Shown here in pieces: positions 1 to 7,372 of a stretch of DNA of 12,436 nt (positions are counted from its first letter, which is position 1; each line of letters begins with the position of its first letter). Below the pieces are notes generated by a model. The model was not told the origin of the DNA. It was given only the letters and a program-made list of their open reading frames with translations, and did not search any database. A program made the position numbers and the translations under genes. Origin of the DNA: Acidobacteriota bacterium (GTDB lineage: Bacteria > Acidobacteriota > Terriglobia > Terriglobales > Acidobacteriaceae); NCBI GenBank assembly GCA_021781075.1, contig JAJXXN010000302.1, positions 644-13,079 on the forward strand, written 5' to 3'.

Positions 1-634
1 ACTTCCACTCCGGCCGCTGTTGAATGGCCACCAATGCAAAGGCGCACGTCAGCAGCCCCGCGCTGGATGGCTCCGATGCCCACCCCTGCACTCCATGGAT
101 CCCCAACATGTCATACGGCTCAATCTGATAGCGCGGGATAATGGCCAGCAGGGTATCTTGCAACGGCGCTGGCAGAATGTGCAGGAAATGCAGATTGATT
201 GTCTGCGCCACTGAGAAGAGGACGAACAATTTCAATCCGCGAAACGCCCAGGTCGCGGGCACCAGGTCTCCGCCCCGCTCACGCAGCCGGCGTACCAGGT
301 TCAGGATGAAATGCATCGGTACCATCGCGATCACCAACCGCGCAGCGGCCGAAGGCGTCGCAAGGAAAAATGCGGCCAGGTAGGCTGGGATCGTCAACAA
401 GAGCGCCGGAATATCCAGAAAAAACAACTCGGGAAGAATCAGCACCGCGGCAAAAACCGGCAAAAAATTAATCTCCAGCGTGCTGCCCGGGGCAATCAGG
501 TCAAAGTTGAAAAACGGCCAGAAAAAGCTGGCGACAACCAAAAAACGGCCAAGCGCAAGGCGCAGCCCAGGCAATGTCAGCTCATGGAGGGATGGCCCGC
601 AGAAAGAGCCGCGCGCCAAAGTGGAATCCATCAT
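1..634 (-). CDS. Wzy-like O-antigen/EPS polymerase, 3' end beyond window (partial)
   Basis: The reading frame is open from the ATG at 634 to the left edge of the window, 211 codons without a stop. The product is a hydrophobic polytopic membrane protein with likely helices near residues 28-46, 56-75, 76-92, 99-116, 131-150 and 190-205. Basic residues cluster in the short loop at 115-120 (RRLRER). A GWASEPSSAG stretch at 184-193 resembles the G-x-SEPS signature often seen in Wzy-type polymerases, which join lipid-linked repeat units on the periplasmic face. The start overlaps the stop of the glycosyltransferase gene (ATGA), and GGAGG lies 7 bases upstream of 634; a second ATG follows directly at 631. 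It is the last visible gene of a four-gene polysaccharide operon. The polymerase call rests on topology, the SEPS motif and context; another membrane protein of the pathway is possible because the C-terminal half is missing. Confidence 0.72.
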   Translation of the reverse strand, partial: MMDSTLARGSFCGPSLHELTLPGLRLALGRFLVVASFFWPFFNFDLIAPGSTLEINFLPVFAAVLILPELFFLDIPALLLTIPAYLAAFFLATPSAAARLVIAMVPMHFILNLVRRLRERGGDLVPATWAFRGLKLFVLFSVAQTINLHFLHILPAPLQDTLLAIIPRYQIEPYDMLGIHGVQGWASEPSSAGLLTCAFALVAIQQRPEWK

Positions 635-1644
635 GAACGCGCCTCCGCCATTCGCGCCGGCATTGCATACTCGCCACTCTCATTGAAGCGCGCATCCAGC
701 CGCAGGTATTTTTTTGCCACCTCCACAGGCGAATAAGCATTCAGGTCAACCGGCCGGGGCACCACCGCAAGCGCCCTTTCAATTGCCGCTTGAATCACCT
801 TCTCATTCATCGGGTAGTCAAACAACTGAATCGATCGGCCCACTTCATCCGGCGCAATCTCGAGGCCGCCACCGGAGGCGGGCATCACCACCGTGCAACC
901 CTGGCTCAGCGCCTCCAGAAACACAATTCCAAACGGTTCCGTCGGGTTTCCGGAAAGAAACACACGGCTTTGCGCCAGCTTCCCGCGCACCTCCTCCCGG
1001 GGCAGCGCGCCCCAGAAGCGAATCCTGGGGTTGACGGCGAACCGCTTCTCCAGGCAGTTGCGCTCCGGCCCGTCTCCGATGACCCACGCACTGAGTTCAG
1101 GGTGTTGATCGAGCACCCTCTCCATCGCCGGTAATAGCTGTTCCACATTTTTAGACCGGTGCAGCCGCCCCACAAAGGTGATCGCTGTTCTTAACGAGTG
1201 CTCGGGCGCCTCATAAAATGACGGGTGCAGCGGATTGCGCACCACACCGTCAACGCGCAGGTTGAAGATGCTCTCCAGGTGCAGGGCCGAGTAACCGGAG
1301 ACAACCAGCAATTGCGCCCCGCGTACGCTATTGGCCAACTTCAAACTTGCCAGGATCAGCACGGTGCGCAGCCAGCCCTGATTTCTCACACAGGGAAACC
1401 CGTGCGCAATCACAAAGGCCCGCTTGGCAAACGGGACAGCAAAGGCGGCAGTTGTGCTCAGGAACTTCAGCACACGCGGGTCCCGGACTTCGCCCAGCCG
1501 CCGGTGGATTATTGACGGTGCAATCACTTCCGCCTCAACGCCGAGGCTGTTGAAGCCGCAGGCCAACGCGCGCGCATAACTCTCCACGCCACCGCCCGGC
1601 GCACCGCCGGTCAACAAAACCTTCCCGGGCAAATTTCCACTCAT
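631..1644 (-). CDS. GT4-family (GT-B fold) glycosyltransferase
   Basis: The predicted protein has 337 residues and should transfer a sugar from a nucleotide donor onto the growing lipid-linked repeat unit at the cytoplasmic membrane. The N-terminal Rossmann half starts with KVLLTGGAPGGGVESYARAL (8-27), the usual glycine-rich acceptor-side loop. The C-terminal donor half (about 150-300) has FVGRLHRSKN (157-166), VIGDGPE (188-194) and the E-x7-E motif E236-PFGIVFL-E244 typical of retaining GT4 enzymes. The frame extends 60 codons further upstream, but the ATG at 1644 is chosen because it overlaps the flippase stop (ATGA) and has GAGAGGA 7 bases before it; the extra residues read as an antisense shadow of the flippase end. 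The stop overlaps the next gene in the same way. The sugar added cannot be read from the sequence. Family call is firm; the place in the polysaccharide pathway is inferred from context. Confidence 0.9.
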   Translation of the reverse strand: MSGNLPGKVLLTGGAPGGGVESYARALACGFNSLGVEAEVIAPSIIHRRLGEVRDPRVLKFLSTTAAFAVPFAKRAFVIAHGFPCVRNQGWLRTVLILASLKLANSVRGAQLLVVSGYSALHLESIFNLRVDGVVRNPLHPSFYEAPEHSLRTAITFVGRLHRSKNVEQLLPAMERVLDQHPELSAWVIGDGPERNCLEKRFAVNPRIRFWGALPREEVRGKLAQSRVFLSGNPTEPFGIVFLEALSQGCTVVMPASGGGLEIAPDEVGRSIQLFDYPMNEKVIQAAIERALAVVPRPVDLNAYSPVEVAKKYLRLDARFNESGEYAMPARMAEARS

Positions 1645-3011
1645 GCGGCATTCCTCTCTGCCAGCTGCGGCAAACCATTCAATTCGAGATATGCCCTCCG
1701 GCTGCGTGTGTAGATGGCGGCCGCGGAGGGCAGGGCAATGCCGCACATCGCAGCCACATAGCTCCATTCGGCTCCCGCCGCGCCCCATTGGCGCGCCGTC
1801 AGCCAAGCCAGACCGACCGTGCATGCGGCCACCGCAATCGACTGCAGCAGGAACGGCTCGCGCTTGAAGGACCGCAGCAGTGTTGCCATGTTTTGCACCG
1901 CTGTATTCGCGCCGGCGGCGGCAATCAACAAGAGAAAACCTGTCAGTGGCAGCATCCTTGCCGCCAACCCGGGAAAATATTCGCCCAGCGCGGCCACCGT
2001 TGCCAGGACTGTCACCCCGAGCGCGAGATAAACTGCCATGGATTGCGCCAACGTCCGACGGAAGAGCCGGTCAAGCGCCGCATACTCACGCCGCGCAATC
2101 ATCTGGCCAAAGGGCGTTGCCTTGGTTGAGTTCCAGGCCAGGGCCAAAACAATCATGTACCCGGTCACACTCAGGCTCATCCCCATCTGGCCTGCTTCAA
2201 CGGCGCCGCGCGCCGCAAAAAGGATCGGGATAAACACCTGCGAGGAGAAATAGGTGCACAGCCAGCTCACCGCGATGCGCCACTGAAATGGCCACACTTC
2301 GCGCATCCAGTCAACACCGCGGCCCTCGATTGCAAGATGAAGCAAATTCCTCAATAGCCGCCACCGCGCCAGCACAAACCACATCCCTGCCCCGGACTGC
2401 CCCACAATCACGAGCGCCGGGGCGTACAGCCCGTGATGCAACAACAGTGCTGTCCACGCCATGACTGCCGCAGCAATCGACTGACGGAAGCGCATGGCCG
2501 CCACCGCGCGCACTTCGCCGCAGCCTTCGAGGAAGGAGTAGAGCGGTGTGGCCCACAAGCCGAGCGAAGAGGCCAGCGAGGCCAATATCCAGGGCGCCTG
2601 CCAATGCACCCGCGCGCCCGCCGCATGGGTTTGAAAAAAGTAGAAGCCGGCCGGGGTCAGCAGGCCCGCCATCAGGACCGCGGCCGCCGTATACCAGCGC
2701 ACAGTCAGTTGCAGAACCGACGCCAGTCTCAACAACGCGCCGCGTTCGCCCTCCACTAGGCCATCGGGGTGCATCGTAAGCCGCACACACTCATGCGCCG
2801 CCATTTGCTGCAGCACAAATGAAAAACCCAGTTCAAAAACAAGCTGCAGCGATACCAGGCTGAGCAGCGTGTAATAAAACCCCTGCTCGACAGGCGTCAA
2901 TCGCTTGGCAATCAGCAATACGGTTCCCGCGCTGCCCAGAATGCCCGTCACCCGGGCTAAGAATGTATAGGCGATCGCGCGGTCCAGCCCGAGAACCTTG
3001 AGCCATTTCAT
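1641..3011 (-). CDS. Wzx-like polysaccharide flippase (MOP superfamily)
   Basis: A 456-residue polytopic membrane protein with about 12 hydrophobic segments, including 12-35, 44-66, 108-128, 138-160, 176-192, 196-216, 243-265, 276-293, 323-343, 353-371, 388-405 and 415-433. It has no hydrophilic catalytic domain. The N-terminal pattern (basic start, a helix with an LARVTGILGSAGTVLLIAKRL-type run, then TPVEQGFYYTLLSL) is that of Wzx/RfbX-type translocases, where the GxYY segment commonly follows helix 1. Such proteins flip undecaprenyl-pyrophosphate-linked repeat units to the periplasmic face. The length matches the family. The ATG at 3011 overlaps the stop of the Wzz-like gene (ATGA), with an AGGGG ribosome site 7 bases upstream; its own stop overlaps the glycosyltransferase start. 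Position between chain-length regulator and glycosyltransferase supports the call. Substrate specificity is unknown. Confidence 0.85.
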   Translation of the reverse strand: MKWLKVLGLDRAIAYTFLARVTGILGSAGTVLLIAKRLTPVEQGFYYTLLSLVSLQLVFELGFSFVLQQMAAHECVRLTMHPDGLVEGERGALLRLASVLQLTVRWYTAAAVLMAGLLTPAGFYFFQTHAAGARVHWQAPWILASLASSLGLWATPLYSFLEGCGEVRAVAAMRFRQSIAAAVMAWTALLLHHGLYAPALVIVGQSGAGMWFVLARWRLLRNLLHLAIEGRGVDWMREVWPFQWRIAVSWLCTYFSSQVFIPILFAARGAVEAGQMGMSLSVTGYMIVLALAWNSTKATPFGQMIARREYAALDRLFRRTLAQSMAVYLALGVTVLATVAALGEYFPGLAARMLPLTGFLLLIAAAGANTAVQNMATLLRSFKREPFLLQSIAVAACTVGLAWLTARQWGAAGAEWSYVAAMCGIALPSAAAIYTRSRRAYLELNGLPQLAERNAA

Positions 3012-4210
3012 CGTGATGCCCCTGCGCGCGCCGCTGCAATCTCCGCCGCTCCGGCGTGCACGGCAAACTTTCTGCGCATCGCCCCGGCCAACTCAACGGC
3101 ATATGCGGCTCCCAAGCCGATCGGCAATGAGAGCAGCAGGGCGCCAATCAAAATCCACCAGCGATAGAGCGAGCTCGGCCTGTCCGGCAAAATCGCCGGG
3201 TCCACGACCTGAATCGGCGCTCCCTCGCGCGCCTCATCGACGCGCGCCATCTCATACTGTTTGAGCAGCAGTTCATAGACCGTCTCGCGATATTTCATCT
3301 CGCGCGTCGCGCGCAGATAGTCAAGCCCCGCATCGCTGATCGCCCCGCGCGGCGCCACCAGGTCGCCCTGCCTCCCGCGGGCATCCACATCCATCTCGGC
3401 AAGTTGCCCCTGCAGGCTGCTGAGCTCCTCTTGCGCGCGGATCAGGTCCGGGTTTTCTGCGGTTGCAAAGGCGCGCAGCCCGCGGATCTCCACCTCTTTT
3501 GCCGCCACCTGGCCACGCAACGCCGCCGCCGTTTCAATCATCGCGTGCGCCTGGCCATCAATCTGAATCACGCCCGTGCGGCGCTCGGTTTTATTCAATT
3601 GATCTTCTGCGGCCCCAAGCGCCTCATGCGCCTCATGCAACTGCTGCTCAAAGAACAACCGCCTCTGCTGCGCCTCGGTTACGGCCAGCGACGAAACCAG
3701 GCGTTTATACTCATCCAGCCAGCCATTGACCAGCAACTCGGCGCGCGTCGGGTCGCTATCTTCGACCGCGATGCGTATCAGCCCATCCTTCAACCCATTC
3801 TCGATTTTTGTGTGCCGCTCCCAGCGTTTGCGCGCCTTGGATGGGAAGCTGGCGTGATAAAGCTGGTCCAATTTGAATCGTTGAACCATCGCATTCTCCA
3901 CCGTCTCACTCTTGAGAAATGAAACCTGCAGGTCGTTCGGGTTCTTCATGCCCAGCGCACCGGCGCCGGCGAGCCCTGTCATGTTGCCAAGCTGCGCCAT
4001 CAGCGCCGCACCCACCGAACTGCCTTGCTGCGGCGGCATCAGCAGGATGGTTGCCGTATACACATTGGGAAGTAAAAGCGCCACTATGCAGCCGGCGAAT
4101 GAGAGGAGCAGCGCAATACGCAAAACCATCACTCGATGGGCCCGCCACAATTGCGCCACAAGACGCTCCACGGCGCGCAAAGCATCATTGTCCAATACAT
4201 CGGATGCCAC
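3008..4210 (-). CDS. Wzz-like polysaccharide co-polymerase (chain-length determinant), no kinase domain
   Basis: The product (400 residues from the GTG at 4210) has the co-polymerase layout: transmembrane helix 1 at about 29-48, then LLPNVYTATILLMPP (46-60) as the start of the Wzz domain, a long periplasmic part with coiled coil at about 178-275, and a proline-rich PAILPDRPSS segment (338-347) just before helix 2 (about 351-372). A GNVR-like stretch covers about 307-345. Such proteins set polymer length and couple polymerisation to outer-membrane export. The cytoplasmic tail is only about 28 residues, with no Walker A/B motif and no tyrosine cluster, so there is no fused BY-kinase. The frame also has a TTG at 4228, but GTG 4210 has GAGG at 4219-4222, 8 bases upstream, while the TTG has nothing comparable. 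It is first in the leftward operon and its stop overlaps the flippase start. Confidence 0.88.
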   Translation of the reverse strand: MASDVLDNDALRAVERLVAQLWRAHRVMVLRIALLLSFAGCIVALLLPNVYTATILLMPPQQGSSVGAALMAQLGNMTGLAGAGALGMKNPNDLQVSFLKSETVENAMVQRFKLDQLYHASFPSKARKRWERHTKIENGLKDGLIRIAVEDSDPTRAELLVNGWLDEYKRLVSSLAVTEAQQRRLFFEQQLHEAHEALGAAEDQLNKTERRTGVIQIDGQAHAMIETAAALRGQVAAKEVEIRGLRAFATAENPDLIRAQEELSSLQGQLAEMDVDARGRQGDLVAPRGAISDAGLDYLRATREMKYRETVYELLLKQYEMARVDEAREGAPIQVVDPAILPDRPSSLYRWWILIGALLLSLPIGLGAAYAVELAGAMRRKFAVHAGAAEIAAARAGASR

Positions 4211-4488
4211 AGCAGCAACCTCGCACAAAGCAATTGGCCGAATTCATTCGCCGCACGCTCACACATGCGCCGAACGGCCATAGGGTCAGATTAGGAGACA
4301 TTGCGCTTGCTCAATCCATGGATCCCAAAAAATGGTTGCGCCAATTTACCCGAATGGGAAACCTCTCAGATTGATGCTCAATTTGAAACTGCACACAAAC
4401 ATTGCTTCGAGTCTGTTCTCAATCATCGTGAAACTTATGAGAAAACTAATTCTGTAGAAGCACGACAAACCATCCAGGAATCGCACCC
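4211..4488. promoter_or_regulatory. Divergent intergenic region of the EPS locus
   Basis: This 278-base stretch separates the leftward wzz-like operon from the rightward wza-like gene, so promoters for both should lie here. The half next to the wza-like gene (about 4375-4470) is more AT-rich than the coding DNA around it. I see no -35/-10 pair close to consensus in either direction. A weak minus-strand candidate is TTGAGC, 15 bases, TAATCT in 4291-4317. Short repeated words occur (TGCTCAAT twice, CAGATT twice) but no convincing operator. An AGGA at 4476-4479, nine bases before the ATG at 4489, is the likely ribosome site of the wza-like gene. Confidence 0.5.
4219..4222 (-). promoter_or_regulatory. 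Ribosome-binding site deciding the Wzz-like start
   Basis: Minus-strand GAGG, 8 bases before the GTG at 4210. It lies downstream of the in-frame TTG at 4228, so it can only serve the GTG. This argues that the longer TTG-initiated version, six residues longer, is not the main product. Confidence 0.5.
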
Positions 4489-6897
4489 ATGAGAGATTTT
4501 TCAATTCTGAACACATCCCCATCCAGCCGCCGCTCTTCGCTCTTATGCTTTGCCATTCCACTCCTCTTGCTGCTGGTTCACAACGACGCATTCGCGCGCA
4601 CGCAGGCCTTCGACCAACCGGCGGAGATGTCAACAGGCGGGACACAGGGATTAAGCCCCCAGCTTGCCGCAACAAACTGCATAGACCCAAACGGCACGAA
4701 CTGCGGCGCCAACACGCTGACAATGCCACTGGTGCAATCTCCCCCGCAGATTCCCTCTCCGCAAGGCGAATATGTGGATGCAGCCACAGGCAAGCAGGCT
4801 GCGCCAAATGCCCCGGCGAATGGCGAGCCACAACCTGAACTGACCGAGTTCCAACGCTTTGTACTCTCGTCAACCGGTATTGTGCTGCCACGCTATGGCG
4901 CAGATCTCTTCCGGACTCGCGCGGATCGTTTTGCCTCGGACCGGCAGGCCGCGGCGCCGGAAACGCTCCTGCTCGGCACGGACGACGAACTGCGCATCCA
5001 CACCTGGGGACAAATCAACATAACGGCCGACGTGCATGTGGATCGTGAAGGGGAAATTTTTCTACCGAAGATCGGGCCCATACATGTGGCGGGGCTCAGC
5101 TTTGCCGACGCCAAACAGCAAATCAAAGCGGCCATCTCACGCGTTTACCGGAATTTTGAGTGCAGCATTGACCTTGGCGAAATCCACACCATCCAGATTT
5201 ATCTCACAGGCCACGCTGCACATCCCGGCGAATATTCCGTCAATGCGCTGACCACACTTTTGGATGCGGCATTTCTCGGCGGAGGCCCATCGCCCGCCGG
5301 CTCGCTGCGCCATCTTCAACTGATGCGCGGCGGAAAGCTGGTAGCCGACTTCGATTTCTACGCTCTGCTCAATCAAGGCGATAAATCGGGCGATGCCATC
5401 CTACGGAATGGGGATGTGGTTTTCATTCCGCCCTCGGGGGCTGAAGTGGCACTGACGGGGAGCATCAAAATCCAGGCTATCTTTGAATTGCGCAACGGCG
5501 AATCCATCTCTGATTTGCTTCGCGTGGCGGGCGGCACAACCGCACTGGCGCAGAAGACCCAACTGTCGCTGGAACGGGTCGACGCATCCGGTATTCGCCA
5601 GGCATTTCAAGTGCGGCTCGACCAGCAGGGCCTTTTGACTACGCTCGCGAATGGGGACATTCTCCGCCTGGATGCAATCTCCTCCAATTATTCCTCCACG
5701 GTCACATTGCGCGGGGCGGTGGCATCGCCCGGTCATTATCGCTGGCACAGGGGAATGCGCCTGAGCGACTTGATGCCCGAGCGCGAGGCGCTTGAAAGCC
5801 GCGATTACTGGTGGCACCGGACGCAGTTGGGCCTGCCGGCGCCGGAGTTTCTCGACACGATAGAGCCGCTGCATCCGCAAGGCGCGTCGCAGCCGGCCTT
5901 GAAAATGATGGATGGCAGAAACTCTTCCGATGCGCATGCCGTACAGCGCCCCAAAGCCGAGACCAATTGGAATTACGCGGTCATCGAGCGCCTGGACCGG
6001 GCCACGATGCGCACTTCGCTCATCCCCTTTGACCCGGGACGGCTCGTGCTGCGGCATGACCCGTCGCAGGACCTCGAACTTGAGCCGGGCGACGTGGTCA
6101 CATTTTTCACGCAGGATGACATTGCCCTGCCCGTCCTGCAGGAGACGCGCTATGTACGGCTGGAAGGGGAATTCGCACATGCCGGCATCTACAGTGTCGC
6201 ACCCGGTGAAAGCCTGCGGTCACTTGTGCAGCGTGCGGGAGGGCTGACGCCGGCGGCCTATTTGTATGGTGCCGAGTTCACGCGGCGCTCCACGCGCAAC
6301 ATCGAGCAACAACGCCTCGACGATTACACAAGCCGCCTCGAGCAGGAGATGCATCTCAACACCATGCATGCGCTCTCACAACCAGGCTCGCAAGGTGTTG
6401 ATGCCGCTCAGATGAACCAGGAGTTGCTCTCGCGCCTGCGGCAGTTCAAGGCCACTGGGCGCATCGTCCTGAATCTGCGGCCACGCAGCACAGGCGTTGA
6501 GGCTCTGCCGGATATGCAGCTTGAAGACGGGGATGCCCTGCTCATACCGGCACGGCCCTCCACCGTGCAGGTCATGGGCGCGGTCATGAATCCGAACGCA
6601 TTCCTCTACCGCACACACTATCGCGCCTCAGACTATTTGCGCGAGGCTGGCGGCCCCGGTCGCGAAGCCGACAAATCACACATGTTCATTTTGCATGCTG
6701 ATGGCTCTGTCACACCCAAATCATCAGCGCAGTCAGTTTTTGCTTCAAATTCCTTCTCTGGTCGGCTCAACCCCGGTGACACCATCGTGGTGCCTGAAAA
6801 ACTTTGGAAGCCCTCAATCTTCGCACAGATCATGCCTTGGATGGATGTCTTCTCCAATTTCACACTCGGTGCGGCAGCGCTCAATGCCATCAAATAA
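4489..6897 (+). CDS. Wza-like polysaccharide export protein with multiple SLBB domains (802 aa)
   Basis: The protein begins with a signal peptide: RR at 14-15, hydrophobic core 19-30, probable cleavage after AFA at 34-36. No lipobox cysteine follows, so it is not an acylated lipoprotein like E. coli Wza. A Gly/Pro-rich linker (about 40-115) holds two cysteines, C64 and C72. The Poly_export domain spans about 163-242 (DDELRIHTWG, DREGEIFLPKIGPIHVAGLS). About five SLBB-type beta-grasp repeats follow, near 235-315, 318-395, 404-540, 555-688 and 692-768, most ending in a GD-x-(VIL)-hydrophobic-P type strand (GDVVFIPP, GDALLIPA, GDTIVVPE). Repeats three and four carry insertions at about 435-495 and 598-655. 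At 802 residues it is about twice the usual Wza length. Family role: a periplasmic/outer-membrane conduit docking on the Wzz-like protein. The C-terminal segment 775-802 is moderately hydrophobic and may be the membrane-spanning helix. It diverges from the wzz-like operon, which supports a joint role. Confidence 0.9.
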   Translation: MRDFSILNTSPSSRRSSLLCFAIPLLLLLVHNDAFARTQAFDQPAEMSTGGTQGLSPQLAATNCIDPNGTNCGANTLTMPLVQSPPQIPSPQGEYVDAATGKQAAPNAPANGEPQPELTEFQRFVLSSTGIVLPRYGADLFRTRADRFASDRQAAAPETLLLGTDDELRIHTWGQINITADVHVDREGEIFLPKIGPIHVAGLSFADAKQQIKAAISRVYRNFECSIDLGEIHTIQIYLTGHAAHPGEYSVNALTTLLDAAFLGGGPSPAGSLRHLQLMRGGKLVADFDFYALLNQGDKSGDAILRNGDVVFIPPSGAEVALTGSIKIQAIFELRNGESISDLLRVAGGTTALAQKTQLSLERVDASGIRQAFQVRLDQQGLLTTLANGDILRLDAISSNYSSTVTLRGAVASPGHYRWHRGMRLSDLMPEREALESRDYWWHRTQLGLPAPEFLDTIEPLHPQGASQPALKMMDGRNSSDAHAVQRPKAETNWNYAVIERLDRATMRTSLIPFDPGRLVLRHDPSQDLELEPGDVVTFFTQDDIALPVLQETRYVRLEGEFAHAGIYSVAPGESLRSLVQRAGGLTPAAYLYGAEFTRRSTRNIEQQRLDDYTSRLEQEMHLNTMHALSQPGSQGVDAAQMNQELLSRLRQFKATGRIVLNLRPRSTGVEALPDMQLEDGDALLIPARPSTVQVMGAVMNPNAFLYRTHYRASDYLREAGGPGREADKSHMFILHADGSVTPKSSAQSVFASNSFSGRLNPGDTIVVPEKLWKPSIFAQIMPWMDVFSNFTLGAAALNAIK

Positions 6898-6924
6898 TCA
6901 TTTGCGCATGCTTATGGTGAGCGA

Positions 6925-6944
6925 TGCAAGTTCAACCACTTGCA
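6925..6944 (+). terminator. Possible terminator or RNA hairpin after the wza-like gene
   Basis: TGCAAGT (6925-6931) and ACTTGCA (6938-6944) form a perfect 7-bp stem with a 6-base loop, 27 bases after the stop codon. No T-run follows, so termination by this stem alone is doubtful. A second dyad starts 4 bases later. Confidence 0.35.
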
Positions 6945-6947
6945 GTT

Positions 6948-6974
6948 GGAAAGTCCTGTGCACAAGGAATTTCC
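6948..6974. repeat. 27-bp imperfect palindrome
   Basis: Outer arms GGAAA (6948-6952) and TTTCC (6970-6974) pair, then TCC (6954-6956) with GGA (6966-6968), around a perfect 8-bp palindrome TGTGCACA (6957-6964). One mismatch and one extra base break the symmetry. It could be an RNA hairpin at the end of the wza-like transcript or a dimeric protein-binding site; the sequence does not decide between them. Confidence 0.45.
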
Positions 6975-7360
6975 GACTGCATTCTTCCTTTATTTAAACT
7001 CTCCGCAAGTCATTCAACTGGCCGAAATCAGCACAGTAACATCCCCAACGCATAATGCAACATAAACTAAGGTAATTTTTCGCTTGATATGCATAAATTG
7101 CTCCAGGCGTTCAACTTGAATATTCCGCATCCAAAAATTCAGAAAATCCTAATCCCATATTTGCGCTCATAAGGATTTATTACACACTCAAACCTTCATC
7201 TTCATTTCTTCTCAACCGAAGATATTCCTAGCTACCGCTGCTGCACTTTGCACCACCCCGATCTCAGACGGATTGAAGTAAGAGTTACATGGCGCGCAAC
7301 TGCCCATAAAAGGCAGGCAACTCGTGACTCCTCTTCATAAAACATCAGACCCAACGCAAC

Positions 7361-7365
7361 GAGGA
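7361..7365 (+). promoter_or_regulatory. Ribosome-binding site fixing a GTG start
   Basis: GAGGA lies 7 bases before the GTG at 7373. It supports initiation there rather than at the internal GTG at 7523, which has no such site, and so supports the long N-terminal extension of the transferase. Confidence 0.6.
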
Positions 7366-7372
7366 CCTGTTT

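Larger units (their letters stand above)
6898..7372. other. 475-bp AT-rich gap between wza-like and priming transferase genes
   Basis: No credible gene is present; the best short frame (ATG at 6908, 29 codons) has no ribosome site. By direct count, 7021-7200 is about 62 percent A+T, much richer than the coding DNA on both sides. The first 80 bases hold two dyads (6925-6944 and 6948-6974, listed separately). A 7-bp inverted repeat AAATCCT/AGGATTT sits at 7144-7150 and 7172-7178, and a 5-bp one (CTGCC/GGCAG) at 7300-7316 around a CATAAAA loop. The gap probably holds the end of the wza-like transcript and the promoter for the gene at 7373, but I cannot name a convincing -35/-10 pair. Confidence 0.6.

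Noticed and set aside
311..736. 141-codon open frame on the plus strand, rich in Arg, Lys and Gln
   Set aside because: It is antisense to the polymerase and glycosyltransferase frames; the composition is that of a complement of hydrophobic coding sequence.
3404..3922. 172-codon open frame on the plus strand
   Set aside because: It is antisense to the Wzz-like gene, which has a complete co-polymerase architecture; no ribosome site and no recognisable domain.
5401..6180. 259-codon open frame on the minus strand
   Set aside because: It lies wholly inside the wza-like gene, which has clear SLBB domains in its own frame. The antisense product shows no domain or membrane pattern and is rich in Arg, His and Gln, as expected of GC-rich shadow frames.
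6908..6997. Possible 29-residue small protein just after the wza-like gene
   Set aside because: No ribosome-binding site, unremarkable composition, and the frame overlaps both dyads that better explain the sequence.
7231..7238. GCTACCGC, whose complement GCGGTAGC resembles the core of the RfaH ops element found upstream of polysaccharide operons
   Set aside because: It points away from the transferase gene it would need to serve, matches only the short core, and has no JUMPstart context.
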